Shown: piece by piece, positions 47,437 to 58,427 of the stretch | Numbering within the stretch: the stretch's first letter is position 1 | Layout of the letters: each line of letters starts with the position of its first letter | Assembly (NCBI GenBank): GCA_016748015.1 | Contig: JAAOMT010000660.1 | Coordinates: forward strand, 201,875 to 265,874 | Direction of reading: 5' to 3' | DNA: 64,000 bases | Origin: Geosiphon pyriformis | Lineage: Eukaryota > Glomeromycota > Glomeromycetes > Archaeosporales > Geosiphonaceae | Position numbers and translations under genes: made by a program | The notes under the pieces: generated by a model | The model's database searches: none | The model's input: only the letters and a program-made list of their open reading frames with translations | Told to the model about the DNA's origin: nothing

Positions 47437-47945
47437 ATGCTAGAAGAACAAGATTTTTACCATACTGCACTCTTGGAAGGTAGAGCTGCAGCACAACAAC
47501 AAAACTCTTTCTATACTCTCACCACAATCCCACCAGCCAGAATTGCTGAAAACGCTAACCTTTTAGATATATTTCTTTTTGAGTTCAAAGCAAATAAGTT
47601 ACTATTCCTGCTTAGCAATGCAGCTACCAATAAACAAAAAGCAATCACAGCTATGTACACTGAAGCAGAAGTTGAAGGAAAAACAATTCGCTTGATCCTA
47701 AACAGTGGATCCACCGGAAGCATTATCACCTACCAGTTAATACAACAGTTGAAGAGAAATGTCGACCGACCAGCTCAAACAGTAATCGTCACTGCCAATG
47801 ACATGAAAAAGACCCCAGTAGGAGAAATTGACAATTTTCTGTTCACTCTTGATAGAATCACCATTCCAGTCAAAGTTCTTGTAATAGACGCACCCCAGTA
47901 CCAAGCTCTCGTCGGAAATGATTGACTTCAAAAAGCCAATGCTAA
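47437..47945 (+). pseudogene. Element C aspartic protease domain
   Basis: The open frame to 47,925 contains AITAMYTEAEVEGKTIRLIL, then NSGSTGSIITYQLIQQL, VTANDMKKTPVGEIDNFLFT and KVLVIDAPQYQALVGND, which ends at a TGA in place of Trp. The expected catalytic Asp is Asn here, as in A. The upstream LLDIFLFEFKAN block links it to the gag tail. Otherwise the domain is complete. It could be called inactive by the Asn alone, if the Asp to Asn change is not an ancestral feature of the branch. Confidence 0.78.
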
Positions 47946-48860
47946 TTTGAATTGGGAAACACAAGAGTTAACAATCTCCTACCAAGAACAACATGCCCAG
48001 GTACCTGCCACTTATAGTACATTCAACAAATGCTCTGAAAAAGCCCCGGCTTTTGAATTTGAACTGGAAGAGAAAAAACCCCTCATTGAAACATTCATGG
48101 CTCTTGGATCAACATCCAACTGGGCCGATGAAACAGAACAAGAACATTTTACCCCACACTCTGAACCTGAAACCTCTGGATGGAATATTTTTTACTCAAA
48201 ACCCGAACCAAGAAAACAACGCCCTTATATTCCCCTTAAATGTAAGAACTGCCACAAGAAACTATCATCAATGGGAGCCTGCATTTCACCTGAAGAAGAA
48301 TATGAAAATCATACTTGTTATTACTGCAAGACTTGCCACAGAAAATAATGGGGCCATCTAATAAAAAGGAGCGGAAAATGGGACAATACCCCTTGTTTGA
48401 CTTGTGAAGATATACTACTGGAAGAATACAATTGGATTGATGTAGCCATGAGAGGAGGAGTCTGTGATCAGACCTGCTAATATGTTTTATCAATTTCAGA
48501 AAAAGTAAAAAGAAGAACACTCTTTAATGCAGCATACAACAGTGCTTTCAACAAACTTTATCACTACTCTCATGATGCCCAGATGATTTTTGACCTAGCA
48601 ATGGCATTAATTAATAGAGCTATCAAAGAAAATGTTCATCAAATGAAGGAAGCAGAATACATTGAATACACCATGAAATTAACTGGATTTAATTACGAAG
48701 ACAAAGTAGAAATCTACCACCAAATTGCAAGTCACACCTACCCAACCCAAAAAGCTCAAATTCAACGATTAGAGCAAATAAACATTAGGCTATGTGAAGA
48801 ATGCATTATGCCTTGTGATGAACAGTAGTGTCCTGAATGCTACACTTTTAGTATTCCCTT
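47946..48860 (+). pseudogene. Element C Cys4 zinc modules
   Basis: Downstream of protease, CKNCHKKLSSMGACIS with CYYCKTC (48,241-48,335) forms the first cluster. CLTCEDILLEEYNW with VCDQTC (48,398-48,480) forms the second. CEECIMPCDEQ-stop-CPEC (48,793-48,840) forms the third. Between the second and third is a helical part of about 100 residues (EYIEYTMKLTGFNYEDKVEI). Stops at 48,346 and 48,478 replace Gln, judged from A and B. The order and spacing are those of element A, so the modules predate the split of the copies. Confidence 0.65.
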
Positions 48861-49430
48861 GCACAGCAAAAATGATGAGAACAAAATTGAATTTGGAGAA
48901 CCTGTAGCAACAGAAGAAATTGAAACAACACCTATCTATCTTATCAAAAATCAGCCTGTCTTACAACTTAAATACTTTAACAACAATGGACAAGGAATAA
49001 AACCCAAAAAAGCACACGAAATTGATGCTGGATATGACCTAAGATATCCAGGCAAGGATACTCTTGTTCTCAAACCCAAATCTCTCACAAAAATCAATCT
49101 CAAAATTGCACTCAAAATCCCACTAGGAGCAATGGTTCAAATCGCCTCCCGGTCCTCTCTGGCAAGCAAAGAAATTAATGTCAGAGGATAAATAATTGAT
49201 GTTGGATATACTGGAGACATTACAGTGATACTTCAAAACAAAACTAACAAACCATTCAAGATCGAACATGCTGAAAAAATTGCCCAAGCTATTTACCTAC
49301 CCTTAATCAACATTTCAGGTTTGCAACTAGTCAATCAAAGAGAACAATTAGGAAAAAGTGATAGAGGAACCCAAGGTTTTGGTTCAACTGGATGATTTAC
49401 AGTTCCAGTTAATATAGCTCTTAACACACA
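48861..49430 (+). pseudogene. Element C dUTPase domain, all five motifs recognisable
   Basis: Motif 1 is AHEIDAGYDLRYPGKD with the metal-linked Asp. Motif 2 is IASRSSLASKE with Arg-Ser-Ser. Motif 3 is IIDVGYTGDITVIL with the catalytic Asp and the base-stacking Tyr. Motif 4 is HAEKIAQAIYLPL. Motif 5 is SDRGTQGFGSTG, the C-terminal nucleotide clamp. Spacing fits trimeric dUTPases of about 140 residues. A single TAA stands at 49,189, just before motif 3, where relatives have Gly-Gly; a TGA follows motif 5. It would hydrolyse dUTP. Upstream PLLQLKYFNNNGQGIKPKK supplies the first beta strand. This is the best copy in the window. Confidence 0.85.
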
Positions 49431-49796
49431 GAATGAATCCCACCAGATCCTCAGACTCCCACAACCAATTACCATCTCACTCTTTGGAGAACATCCAAAA
49501 ATCTACACCTGCCCAAAGCCAACAACTACACAACAAATTCAAGACAACAGCTGGACCAACAAACAGTCGCTACAAGCTCAAAGCTGTTCTTAGACTTTAT
49601 GACCTATTCCACACCTGTGAAAATGTCCTACAAAACCCAATTTTACGACCTTTGAAGATTCAATACATTGGAAAACTCACAGAACTGAAATTTCAACAAT
49701 TTTCAGACCAAATTTCTTCAATAATTTTGGATTACTATCTGGAAATTACAGACAGTACTTGGACTTTGATGGAGCTCAGTCTTGAGGAGGAGGTTA
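49431..49796 (+). pseudogene. Element C deletion junction and 3' ORF tail
   Basis: After the dUTPase the frame changes. An open frame (to 49,828) reads YKLKAVLRLYDLFHTCENVL and continues with LKIQYIGKLTELKFQQFSDQ. This aligns with YILYA-IFQHCPNVLLNRSMKT and NNIGQITNQQFKNLQKA of the element A 3' ORF. The whole of RT to integrase is therefore missing, and the join lies at about 49,430-49,560. GAGGAGGAGGTTA just before the LTR is a likely polypurine tract. Confidence 0.65.
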
Positions 49797-50775
49797 TGTT
49801 ACCAGACAAAATTAGAGATATTATGTAACATGAAATTATTTTATAAATCCTATCATTAATTAGCATATATTATCATTTCAAATTATCACTTAATATATTA
49901 GCAAAATGTCTGAAATTATCATTTAATTAATAACCCAATTTGTACATAACACAAATGTAACCTAATTGCGATGATCAATCATGCAATACCCCGAACTATA
50001 TAATATTCAAAAAGTTCGCCAAAATTTGAAAAAATTCGCCAAAATAATTGATAGTTCACCAAAATATCTAATAGTTCACAGAAATAACTTGTAGTTTGCC
50101 GAAATATATCTTTAGTTCAGTGAAATTGTAGAAAAGATCAAAGTTCAAGTTCATAGAATAGTGTTACAACAAGTTGTATAAAAGAAGAGCTTCTCTCTAC
50201 GAGAAAATATATCTTATTTTAGATTTATCACTTAGAATCATTCCTACACACACAAAAGAGAAATAAATATCAAACAAATTTGAAAGACCAAATTCTTTAA
50301 TTATTGCACTTGAAAAATCCTCAAAATCCAACCAACGTTCTAAAATTGATTAGCTACCAATTTCAATAAACTGTTAGTGACTCCAGGCCTGGATCAAAAA
50401 TGTTTCCCTTAACAGAATTCTATTTTTTTTACATTTCTTTTATTTTCTTTTTATTTTCTTATTATAATCATTAAAGTAGCCTACAGACGAGATTTCTGTA
50501 GAAGAGTTGACTTTCACAGCAAAGTAACTACACATTTTAGTGAGCTTTCAGATAAGCAATTCCTGGGAAAGAGTTGACGTTTACTACAACATAACTATAC
50601 AAAGTAACTGGCACAAAATTGGCCATTCTACTTATAAGTCCAGCAGTTCAAATTATAGGAGATAATTTAAAGATAAATTCAGTACTGGAGGTTCAATCAC
50701 ATCCAAAAAACATGAATTTACAACAAACAGGCATCAACAACATTCAAAAAAAGAGATCAAAAACCTCTAGTAACA
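49797..50775 (+). repeat. 3' LTR of element C (979 bp)
   Basis: It begins TGTTACCAGACAAAATTAG and ends AAACCTCTAGTAACA. It matches the 5' LTR along its whole length, with the same iterated U3 motif (50,010-50,125), TATA-like site, T-rich stretch and U5. The following ATGC is the right half of the target duplication. Confidence 0.88.
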
Positions 50776-50779
50776 ATGC

Positions 50780-50968
50780 CATCTTTCAACATTGCCCAAA
50801 TGTACTACTAAATAGATCTATGAAAACCATAACAGTTAACAACATAGGACAAATAACTAATCAACAGTTCAAAAACCTACAAAAGGCAATACTCAAGGCA
50901 ACAATCGAACATTACACAAATGAAGCCATGATAACAGATACATACGGTTTTGCAGGAGCTCAATTTTA
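50780..50968 (+). pseudogene. Element A 3' ORF (ORF3), second part
   Basis: The frame resumes after element C: IFQHCPNVLLNRSMKTITVN, then IGQITNQQFKNLQKAILKAT and a C-terminus FAGAQF before TAA. It is open throughout. Elements C and B carry a similar C-terminal part. No known motif was found. Confidence 0.6.
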
Positions 50969-50984
50969 AAAAAGAGAGAGATAA
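50966..50984 (+). other. Polypurine tract of element A
   Basis: AAAAAAGAGAGAGATAA lies directly before the right LTR, the position of the plus-strand primer in LTR retrotransposons. B (TTAAAAAGAGAAAATAA) and D have comparable runs. Confidence 0.65.
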
Positions 50985-51033
50985 TGTTACCCGAGTAGAA
51001 AAACCAATCCAAAGTTATAAAGAAACGTAACCA

Positions 51034-51232
51034 AAACATAACATAACACAGAATAATGCGCAATAACGTTGGATAACACATTATAACATAGGATAACATG
51101 TTATAATGTAGGATAACACAGAATAGTGCACAATAACATAGAATAATGTATTATAACACAAGATAACACAGAATAACATGTAATAATGTCAGATAACATA
51201 TTATAACATAGGATAACTAGCAATAACATAGA
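51034..51232 (+). repeat. Tandem repeat in U3 of the right LTR of element A
   Basis: Short units built on ATAACAYAGAATAAT and ATAACATAGGATAAC recur about a dozen times, grouped into two longer units of roughly 80-100 bp. Alternating ATAAC and GTTAT give local dyads such as ATAACATGTTAT. Confidence 0.65.
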
Positions 51233-51630
51233 AAAACAAAACAATAACAGAAACAACAAATCAATAGCTAGCGATAGCAAAACAATTGAAAGCAATCCTG
51301 TAAAACCAAAAAAATATATAAAAGCAAGTAGTTGTAAAAGTGAGAAAAGACAGACAGATAAATATGAACCTTTAGACAAGAATTAAAATTATCTATACCC
51401 CTTTATTCTTTATTATCTTCCCTATTTTATCTTCTGAAATAAACCAATTATTAAAGAAATCAGAATCACAAATTCATGTTCTTAAACTTCATGGAATTTA
51501 AATAAATTAATCCTTGTTTCATATCTCCGTTCTAGGACAGATGCTCTGAGCATAATCACCTTGAACCTATTAATGATTTGGACCAATCGCTCTTGATCAC
51601 GGCAATTGACAATACTAATTTATTTTTTCT

Positions 51631-51761
<131 letters not shown>

Positions 51762-52160
51762 CTGTCTTATTTGTGTGGAGTGACAACATAATAAAATTAA
51801 CTGTCTGAGAATAGACTTCATGATAGCCTGGTAAAAGAGAGAAGCTCCCTTTAAGTTTTGGATATTAACATTATCTTGTTAGCTTACCAGAAGAGTGAAA
51901 AGACAATGCCAGATCCTAACAACTGTGCTCATTAACTCGGAAAAGAAAGCTCACATTTACGAAAAACATTGCAATCGATAAAAGACAAACTCTGTGCCTT
52001 ATAACCAAAAAACTCAACAGGTAAAATTCACATCCAGGAATAGACCTTCAGAGACTGATAATCAAGACTAAGTCAACAGAATTACATGGAAGACGCATCA
52101 TTAATAATTAAAAGTACCAAACGTTACCATTTCCTATACCCACTAAGTTTACTGGTAACA

Positions 52161-52830
52161 CTGAGAATGACACAACAAAGCTGGAGATTAGCAATAGTAG
52201 CCTATTAACCAATCTCTAATTCATCCAACCAGCCATCAGGATTGTGACAGTGGAATTCAGGAATTAGGTACACCCAAAACCCGAATTCTTAACACTATTT
52301 AAGTCTTCTGGTTATCTCAGAAAATGCTTCATCCAACAACTGGGAACCCAACCAAAACAAATTACTTACCAGCAACATATCTTCAGCCACTGTAACCAAC
52401 AATGAATCACTAGCAGCAATTTTTTCATTTGAATTCAAAGAACTATTACAAATACCATTGTTTAATAAAGCTGTACTCAAAAAAAACCCATTATTACTAT
52501 GTACACTGATGCTAAAGTTGATGGTTAGACCATAAAACTGATCTTAGATAGTGGTTCAGCAGACAGCATCATCACATAACAACTTATGAACCAATTAAGT
52601 CACCAAGTTGATCAAGCTGCCAGCACAAGGATAGTTACAGCTGATAGAGCCACCAAGACTCCAATTGGTAAAATAAATAACTTACCCATTGAAATTAATG
52701 GCGTCATTACTCCTATTAAAGTCTTGATAATAGAAGCAACACAATACCAGGCACTAGTTGGCAATGATTGGTTATCCAAAACTAATGTCATGCTTAATTG
52801 GACCACACAAGAGCTCTAACTCAGTATAAA
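52161..52830 (+). pseudogene. Element B protease domain
   Basis: The block reads TMYTDAKVDG-stop-TIKLIL, then DSGSADSIIT with the catalytic D-S-G kept, MNQLSHQVDQAASTRIVTAD, KTPIGKINNLPIEINGVITP and LIIEATQYQALVGNDWLSKT. It is the only copy here with an intact D-S-G triplet. Stops replace Gln in two places. Upstream DNA aligns with D and, reversed, with E (about 61,800). Confidence 0.72.
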
Positions 52831-53214
52831 TGATCAGCACACACATATATCAGCCACATGTGGCCACTTTTAAACAAACACAGCAATCACACTCCTAATA
52901 GAATTTGAAAAAAAAAGAAAAAAACCTACTTGGAAAGCCTATCAAATTTTATGGGCTAACATTAATTACAACAAACTACCACTAATACCATTATGGAATG
53001 ACAATAGAAAAGAGAAAGAAAGAAGAAAAACTTACCAAAAATACTGACCAAACATGATAGACTGACAACAACAGTACTAAGCTAATACTAACCTGGAAGT
53101 AGGAAGAGAATACCAAGAGAAAAAGAAAAGAGAAGAAAAAAGAGCTAACACCAACCATCACCACTTATATTTTATACATCTATACCCTACTATTATTATC
53201 TAACTATTGCCAAC

Positions 53215-53870
53215 CAAAACTGGTATGCATTGATTGTGGCAAGAAATTGTTGTCAATAGGTATATGCTGTAGTGATGATAAGAAATACTCTATGGCAACC
53301 AAATTCTACTGCTGTCCATACATCCTAGAATGCTTTGGAAGACCAAAGAGGCAAGAAAAATAGGACAACAAACCTTGTCTCACTTGTAAAGAAATTTTAT
53401 TAGATAAAAGAATGTGAAACAACATTCCTGAACAAGGAGAAACCTGTAACAAATCATGTCAATACACAATTCTAATCAGTGACTGGATAAGAAAAGAGAT
53501 TTCCATAAAAGCTGTCTAGAGAAGAGCAGTAAAATATCTGAACAGTTGTCCACATAATAATAATGAAATCTGGTAAATGGCACTCGCCAAAATTGAAAAA
53601 ACATCATCAAAAGAAATAAGAATAATTAAAAACAATCTACCAGACCCATAAAACTCAACTGGGGCCCAAATTCAGATATTATACTAGAACTTATGAATTC
53701 AGAACAATTCCACAAGCATTACCAAAAATTAACACTCACTTGAAAAGAACAGAAGCAATGATTGAAAAAAATAAACACACAATTATGTGATCATTGTTTG
53801 ATTTTCTGTGACTTCCAATATTGTAATGAGTGTGACCTCATTTACAATTTACCACCATACATAATCTACA
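53215..53870 (+). pseudogene. Element B Cys4 zinc modules
   Basis: The first cluster is CIDCGKKLLSIGICCSDDKK with FYCCPY (second Cys pair partly lost). The second is CLTCKEILLDKRMWNN with TCNKSCQYTILISDWIRKE. The third is CDHCLIFCDFQYCNECDLIYN. The C4 pattern of the second and third is intact. Stops interrupt the linker, mostly for Trp or Gln. Confidence 0.62.
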
Positions 53871-54049
53871 CAATTCTAGAAAAAAAGAAACCAATTAATA
53901 GCTGCACATCAGAACTGGAATCAACTTTCAATCTCAATTCAAATTTCAACAATAATGATGACAAAAACAACAGTTTTAGCTTTATACAAATTGGCAACCA
54001 CAACAATAATTCAAATTCTGATTCAAATCCAAAACAATATATTACTCTT

Positions 54050-54570
54050 TCTGACCTCACCAAAAAACAGAAATTGAAATGGTTCAGTGATAATAATAAA
54101 GGTATTATGCCAGAATGTGCACATAATACTAATGCCAGATTTAATCTGAAATATCTGAGAAAAAATGCCATTAAATTGAAACCACATTCACACATCTGTA
54201 TTAATCTCAAAATAGCATTAGAAATCTCAGCAACAACAATGGTTTAATTAGCATCTAAGAGTAGGTGAACAAAAAAAGAAATCAACATCAGAGAAGGAAT
54301 AATTGACACAGGATATGTAAGAAATATCATTGTAATATTACAAAATAACTTAGAAAAAACCTATATTATAAAGCCAAATAAAAAGATAGCACAGGCAATA
54401 TTTCTGTCTCTGGTTAAAATAGCTCAATTAGTACTAGTGAGAAACAAAAAAAAATTAGAGATTACAGCTAAAGGGATACAGAGATTCGGATCCATAGGTA
54501 GAATAGATATATCAGTTAATATGGCAGAAGAAATTGTTAACAAGAGGAAAATTATCTTCACTTGTTAATC
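54050..54570 (+). pseudogene. Element B dUTPase domain, catalytic motifs lost
   Basis: An Asn-rich linker precedes LTKKQKLKWFSDNNKGIMPE. Motif 1 is HNTNARFNLKY (usual DAGYDL), motif 2 ASKSR-stop-TKKE, motif 3 IIDTGYVRNIIVIL with Asp and Tyr kept, motif 4 NKKIAQAIFLSL, and motif 5 IQRFGSIGR. A stop stands at 54,245. The changes at motifs 1 and 2 rule out activity. Confidence 0.65.
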
Positions 54571-54589
54571 AATTTCCATTTCATCATAT

Positions 54590-57500
54590 GACCAGTATAT
54601 GTTAATCATAAAGAGGAAAGTGAAGAATCAGGTTCAAATTTTTGAGGCAGAAGCAACACTTTGTAAATTAAAAGAAATTGGATTAGTTAATTTATACATA
54701 CCAGCCAAGAACCACAGTCACATCAAAATTCTTATTTACAACAACATAGAAAACACCATTAAAATACCAGAAGAAACTACTATTAGATATCTAATCACCA
54801 AAATTAAAGACCAATTGCCAAACACCATTCCAGATTTTCCACAATTGTGTAAATATGTAGATATAACATCTCAAACAATATATGAATAAAAAGAATGTTA
54901 TTTGCTTCAACCAAAACAATTAGAACAGATGAACTTGGGAAATCTAGACCCACTATAATGTATACAACTTAAGATATTACTTAACAATTTCAACAACATT
55001 TTTGCCAGTAAAAACTAATTTAGCAGAACTGACATAATCCAGCACCAGATATAGACTAAAAATGCAATACCAATTAAACAAAGAGCATACAAAGTACCAC
55101 CAGCCAACCATGAGATCATTTGTTAAGAAATCAATTAGATGCTTGACAATGGACTAATTCAGTTCTTAATGAGCTTATGGTCATTATCAGTAGTACTAGT
55201 ACATAAAAAAAATAGAAAAATCTGTTTTTGTATGGATTACTAAAAACTGAATAGAGTAACAAAAAGAGATAGTTATCCGACTCTAAAAATCCAAGAACTG
55301 TTCAATGCTTTTGGAGGAAAGAAATGGTTTTCAACTCTAGACTTAAACAGTGGTTACTAGCAAATAGCCATAAACTCAGAAAACAAAAAGAAAACAGCTT
55401 TTACAACTCAAGAAAAAAATTTTGAATTTGAAGTTATGCTATTTGGCTTGATAAATGCTCCAGCCACATTTCAATGGCTTATAAAAATTGTTTATACTGA
55501 ACTACTATGAAAATCAGTAGTCATATATTTGGATAACACTAATGTGTTCTCCAAAACATTCAATGATTATTTATACTATCTTCAACAAGTATTTAAAAAA
55601 TTAAGAAGAGCCAGATTAAAATTAAATACAACTAAATGTTTCTTTGGAAAAACTGAACTCAAGTTTTTGGGACATGTTGTGAGTAAAAATAGAATCAAAA
55701 CAGATCCAGACAAAATTGAAATAGTTAAGAACTTTTCAGTACCTACCAACTTAACAAAACTACGAATATTCTTAGAATTTGCAGGTTATTAATGCTGTTT
55801 CATCAAAGATTTTTCCAAACTAGCTCAGCCATTACACCAGCTCCAAACAAAAAACACCAAATATGAATGGACAGAAACTTAACAAGAAGCTTTTAATAGA
55901 TTAAGAAGAAAGCTTATTCAAGTTCCAGTATTGATCTATCCAGATTATAGCAAGCCATTTATAATTATAACTGATGCATCTGGTCAAGCATTAAGAGCAA
56001 TACTATCTCAAAAAAAAACAGATAAAAGAAAACACCTAGTAGCATATACCAGCTGCAGCTTAAATTCAGCTGAAAAAAACTATAAAATACCAGCATTGAA
56101 ATACTTAGCTATCTATTGGGCTGTTACCAAATGGAAAAAATACTTAAATCAAAAGTTTGAGGTGTATACTGATCACAAAAGATTGACTTCAATCTAAAAG
56201 CAAAAATTTGGAGACAATTATCATGTCAGATAAAAAATAGAACTTTTACTATTTAATTATACAGTATATTACAAAAAAAGAAAAAAAAATAGAAATGCTG
56301 ATGGCTTGTTATAAATGAAACAAATCTAAAACCAGTCCAACTCAAAAATATAACAAAAGATGAATATACAAAAATATTAACAACTTCAACATTATATAAA
56401 TACCCAATTGTTTAAGGAGGAATTATCTCAAAAAGAACAAAATAACATAAAACAACAATCAAAATATTTTATTAACCATCAAAATATACTTTACCAGAAG
56501 AACAAAAAAAATCTAGATCAACAAACCAAAGTAATTACAGAATCAGAGAAAGAGACAATATTGTTCAATATGCACTCAGATCTAACAGCAAGACATTTTC
56601 ACAAAGAAATGACAATAGAAAAAATCAGAAAAAATATTATTGGTTATTTATGTCATCCAATATGTCCAAAATTGTGATGTTTGTCAGAAAAGAGAAGAAA
56701 CAAAATCCAGTGAGCTATTGAGACCAATCAAAGTGAAACAACTATTTGATCACATTAGAATTGACTTAGTCAGACTATTAACAATAACCAGTAGAAACAA
56801 CAGATATATTGCAGTAGCCATAAACTATTTAACAAAATGGCCAGAAGCAAAAGCCATTCAAAAAGCAGATACAGAATCTATTGCTGAATTTATTCATCAA
56901 GATTTGATCTGTTGACACAGATGTCCAAAAGAACTATTATCAAATCAAAGAACTCACTTTGTAAATAGAACATTAACAGAATTAAGTCAAAAATTTGGGA
57001 TAAAAAGACTATTATTATTATCATACTATCTATAAACAAATGGGTTAGTTGAAAGATTTAACAGAACATTGTGTAAAACAATCGCCAAAATCAGTCAAGA
57101 AAACCAGGATAAATGGGATTTGTTTATATCATCAGTATTATTTGCTTACTGAACAATGAAACAAGACACTATACAAGCAACACCATTTGAATTAGTATAT
57201 GGTAAAACAGCAACATTATTAGTTGAGATAAAAGTCAAAACATATCTAACAAAACCAATAACAGAAGAGAATTTTCAAAGAATATTGTTAAGAAGAACAT
57301 ATGACTTAATAGAAACATTAGAAAACAAATGGTAAAAAGCAGCTAATAACATCTAAAAGTCACAAAAAAAACAAAAAAAAAGACACAATAACCAATTACC
57401 AGATAAACCAGTCAAATTTAGGATTGAAAACAAAGTACTTTTACATTATACCAAAGCAGAAAAACAATGGAGTAAAAAATTTGACCCCAAATGAGACAAA

Positions 57501-57720
57501 CCATTTCATGTAGAAGAAATTCTAGGAAATAAAGCTTATAAATTAAGGTTGAACAACAAAATTTTAACCAAAGCAGCATATGAAGATCAACTGAAATGAT
57601 ATCAAAACATAGCATCAGCATCCACCAGTAATATTTCACAACTGGGAGCACAGAGAATACTAGTTCAACCAGATGAGATTCCATGAGATCTGGAACCAAT
57701 TATAGTTATTGAACCAAACA
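54590..57720 (+). pseudogene. Element B pre-RT domain, RT, RNase H and integrase
   Basis: The pre-RT block is open at 54,599-54,889 (LYIPAKNHSHIKILIYNN). RT is at about 55,010-55,790: TLDLNSGY-stop-QIAI keeps the first Asp, while VIYLDNTNVFS has Asn for the second Asp of YxDD. Then FFGKTELKFLGHVVSKNRIK follows. RNase H, 55,931-56,197, is well kept: FIIITDASGQALRAILSQ, LKYLAIYWAVTKW (Glu of the family replaced by Lys) and VYTDHKRL. Integrase is at about 56,540-57,600: CDVCQKREETKSS, HIRIDLVRLL, LLSNQRTHFVN with Asn for Asp, and NGLVERFNRTL with the Glu. Confidence 0.75.
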
Positions 57721-58427
57721 TGTTAAATTGAATAACCAAAAGAGTATATAAAAACGTGATATACATAACAAAAAAAAAATAGAAATACCAAACCATATTC
57801 ACACTTTAGCTTAACAATTGTTTCAGGCTTTAAGTCAACAGCAAGTAAACATGAAAATTATTATTAACAACCAAAAAATCTGTTATCAAAACACCAAACA
57901 AAAAGAGAAAAGTACACCATACTAGTGACCACAGAAACAATTAATAAACTGGTCAGATAAAATAGTAGAGAAAGTAAAGAACACTTTTGAAAAGATAATC
58001 ATCATTGTTCCAACAGAAAAACTAATAAAAGAAAATTGAAACCAATAGATAGACCAACTTTTAATACCATACTGCTATTATCAATTAGAACAAAAAGTAG
58101 ATATTTAGAAGTTATATCTTGACAAATCCAAGAGAATCTTCAATCAAAAGATAATTTGAAACATTAAAGACATTATTGGAAAGAAAACAAATTTAACACT
58201 ATACATTAAGACCATTTATTAACTACACACTATATTTCAAAACTACCCAGAAGTATTATTACACTCTAACATAGAAACAATAATTATTAACCAATGGAAA
58301 AAAATGAACAACTCACAAATTGAGAAAATAAAGAGTAGGGTGGAACAGACACTACTTGAAAAAAAAGTATTTGACATAATTCAAAATAAGGATTTTAACA
58401 GAGCTCAATATTAAAAAGAGAAAATAA
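57690..58427 (+). pseudogene. Element B 3' ORF remnant and polypurine tract
   Basis: The junction CCATGAGATCTGGAACCAAT is identical to element A at the pol/ORF3 overlap. Beyond MRSGTNYSY the frame is broken by many stops. The final AGCTCAATATTAAAAAGAGA and the purine run before 58,428 match the end of A and D. No separate motif is seen. Confidence 0.5.

Larger units (their letters stand above)
44592..50775 (+). mobile_element. Element C: RT-less LTR retrotransposon retaining gag, protease and dUTPase
   Basis: Two LTR-C copies (44,592-45,568 and 49,797-50,775) flank 4.2 kb of internal DNA with a primer site, gag, protease, zinc modules, dUTPase and the tail of the 3' ORF. RT, RNase H and integrase are absent. 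The flanks are ACGC before and ATGC after, a 4-bp target duplication with one CpG change. Removing C and one copy restores the ORF3 frame of element A (ILYA then IFQHCPNVL). It has the fewest stops of all LTR elements here. Movement would need enzymes from a full relative. Confidence 0.85.
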
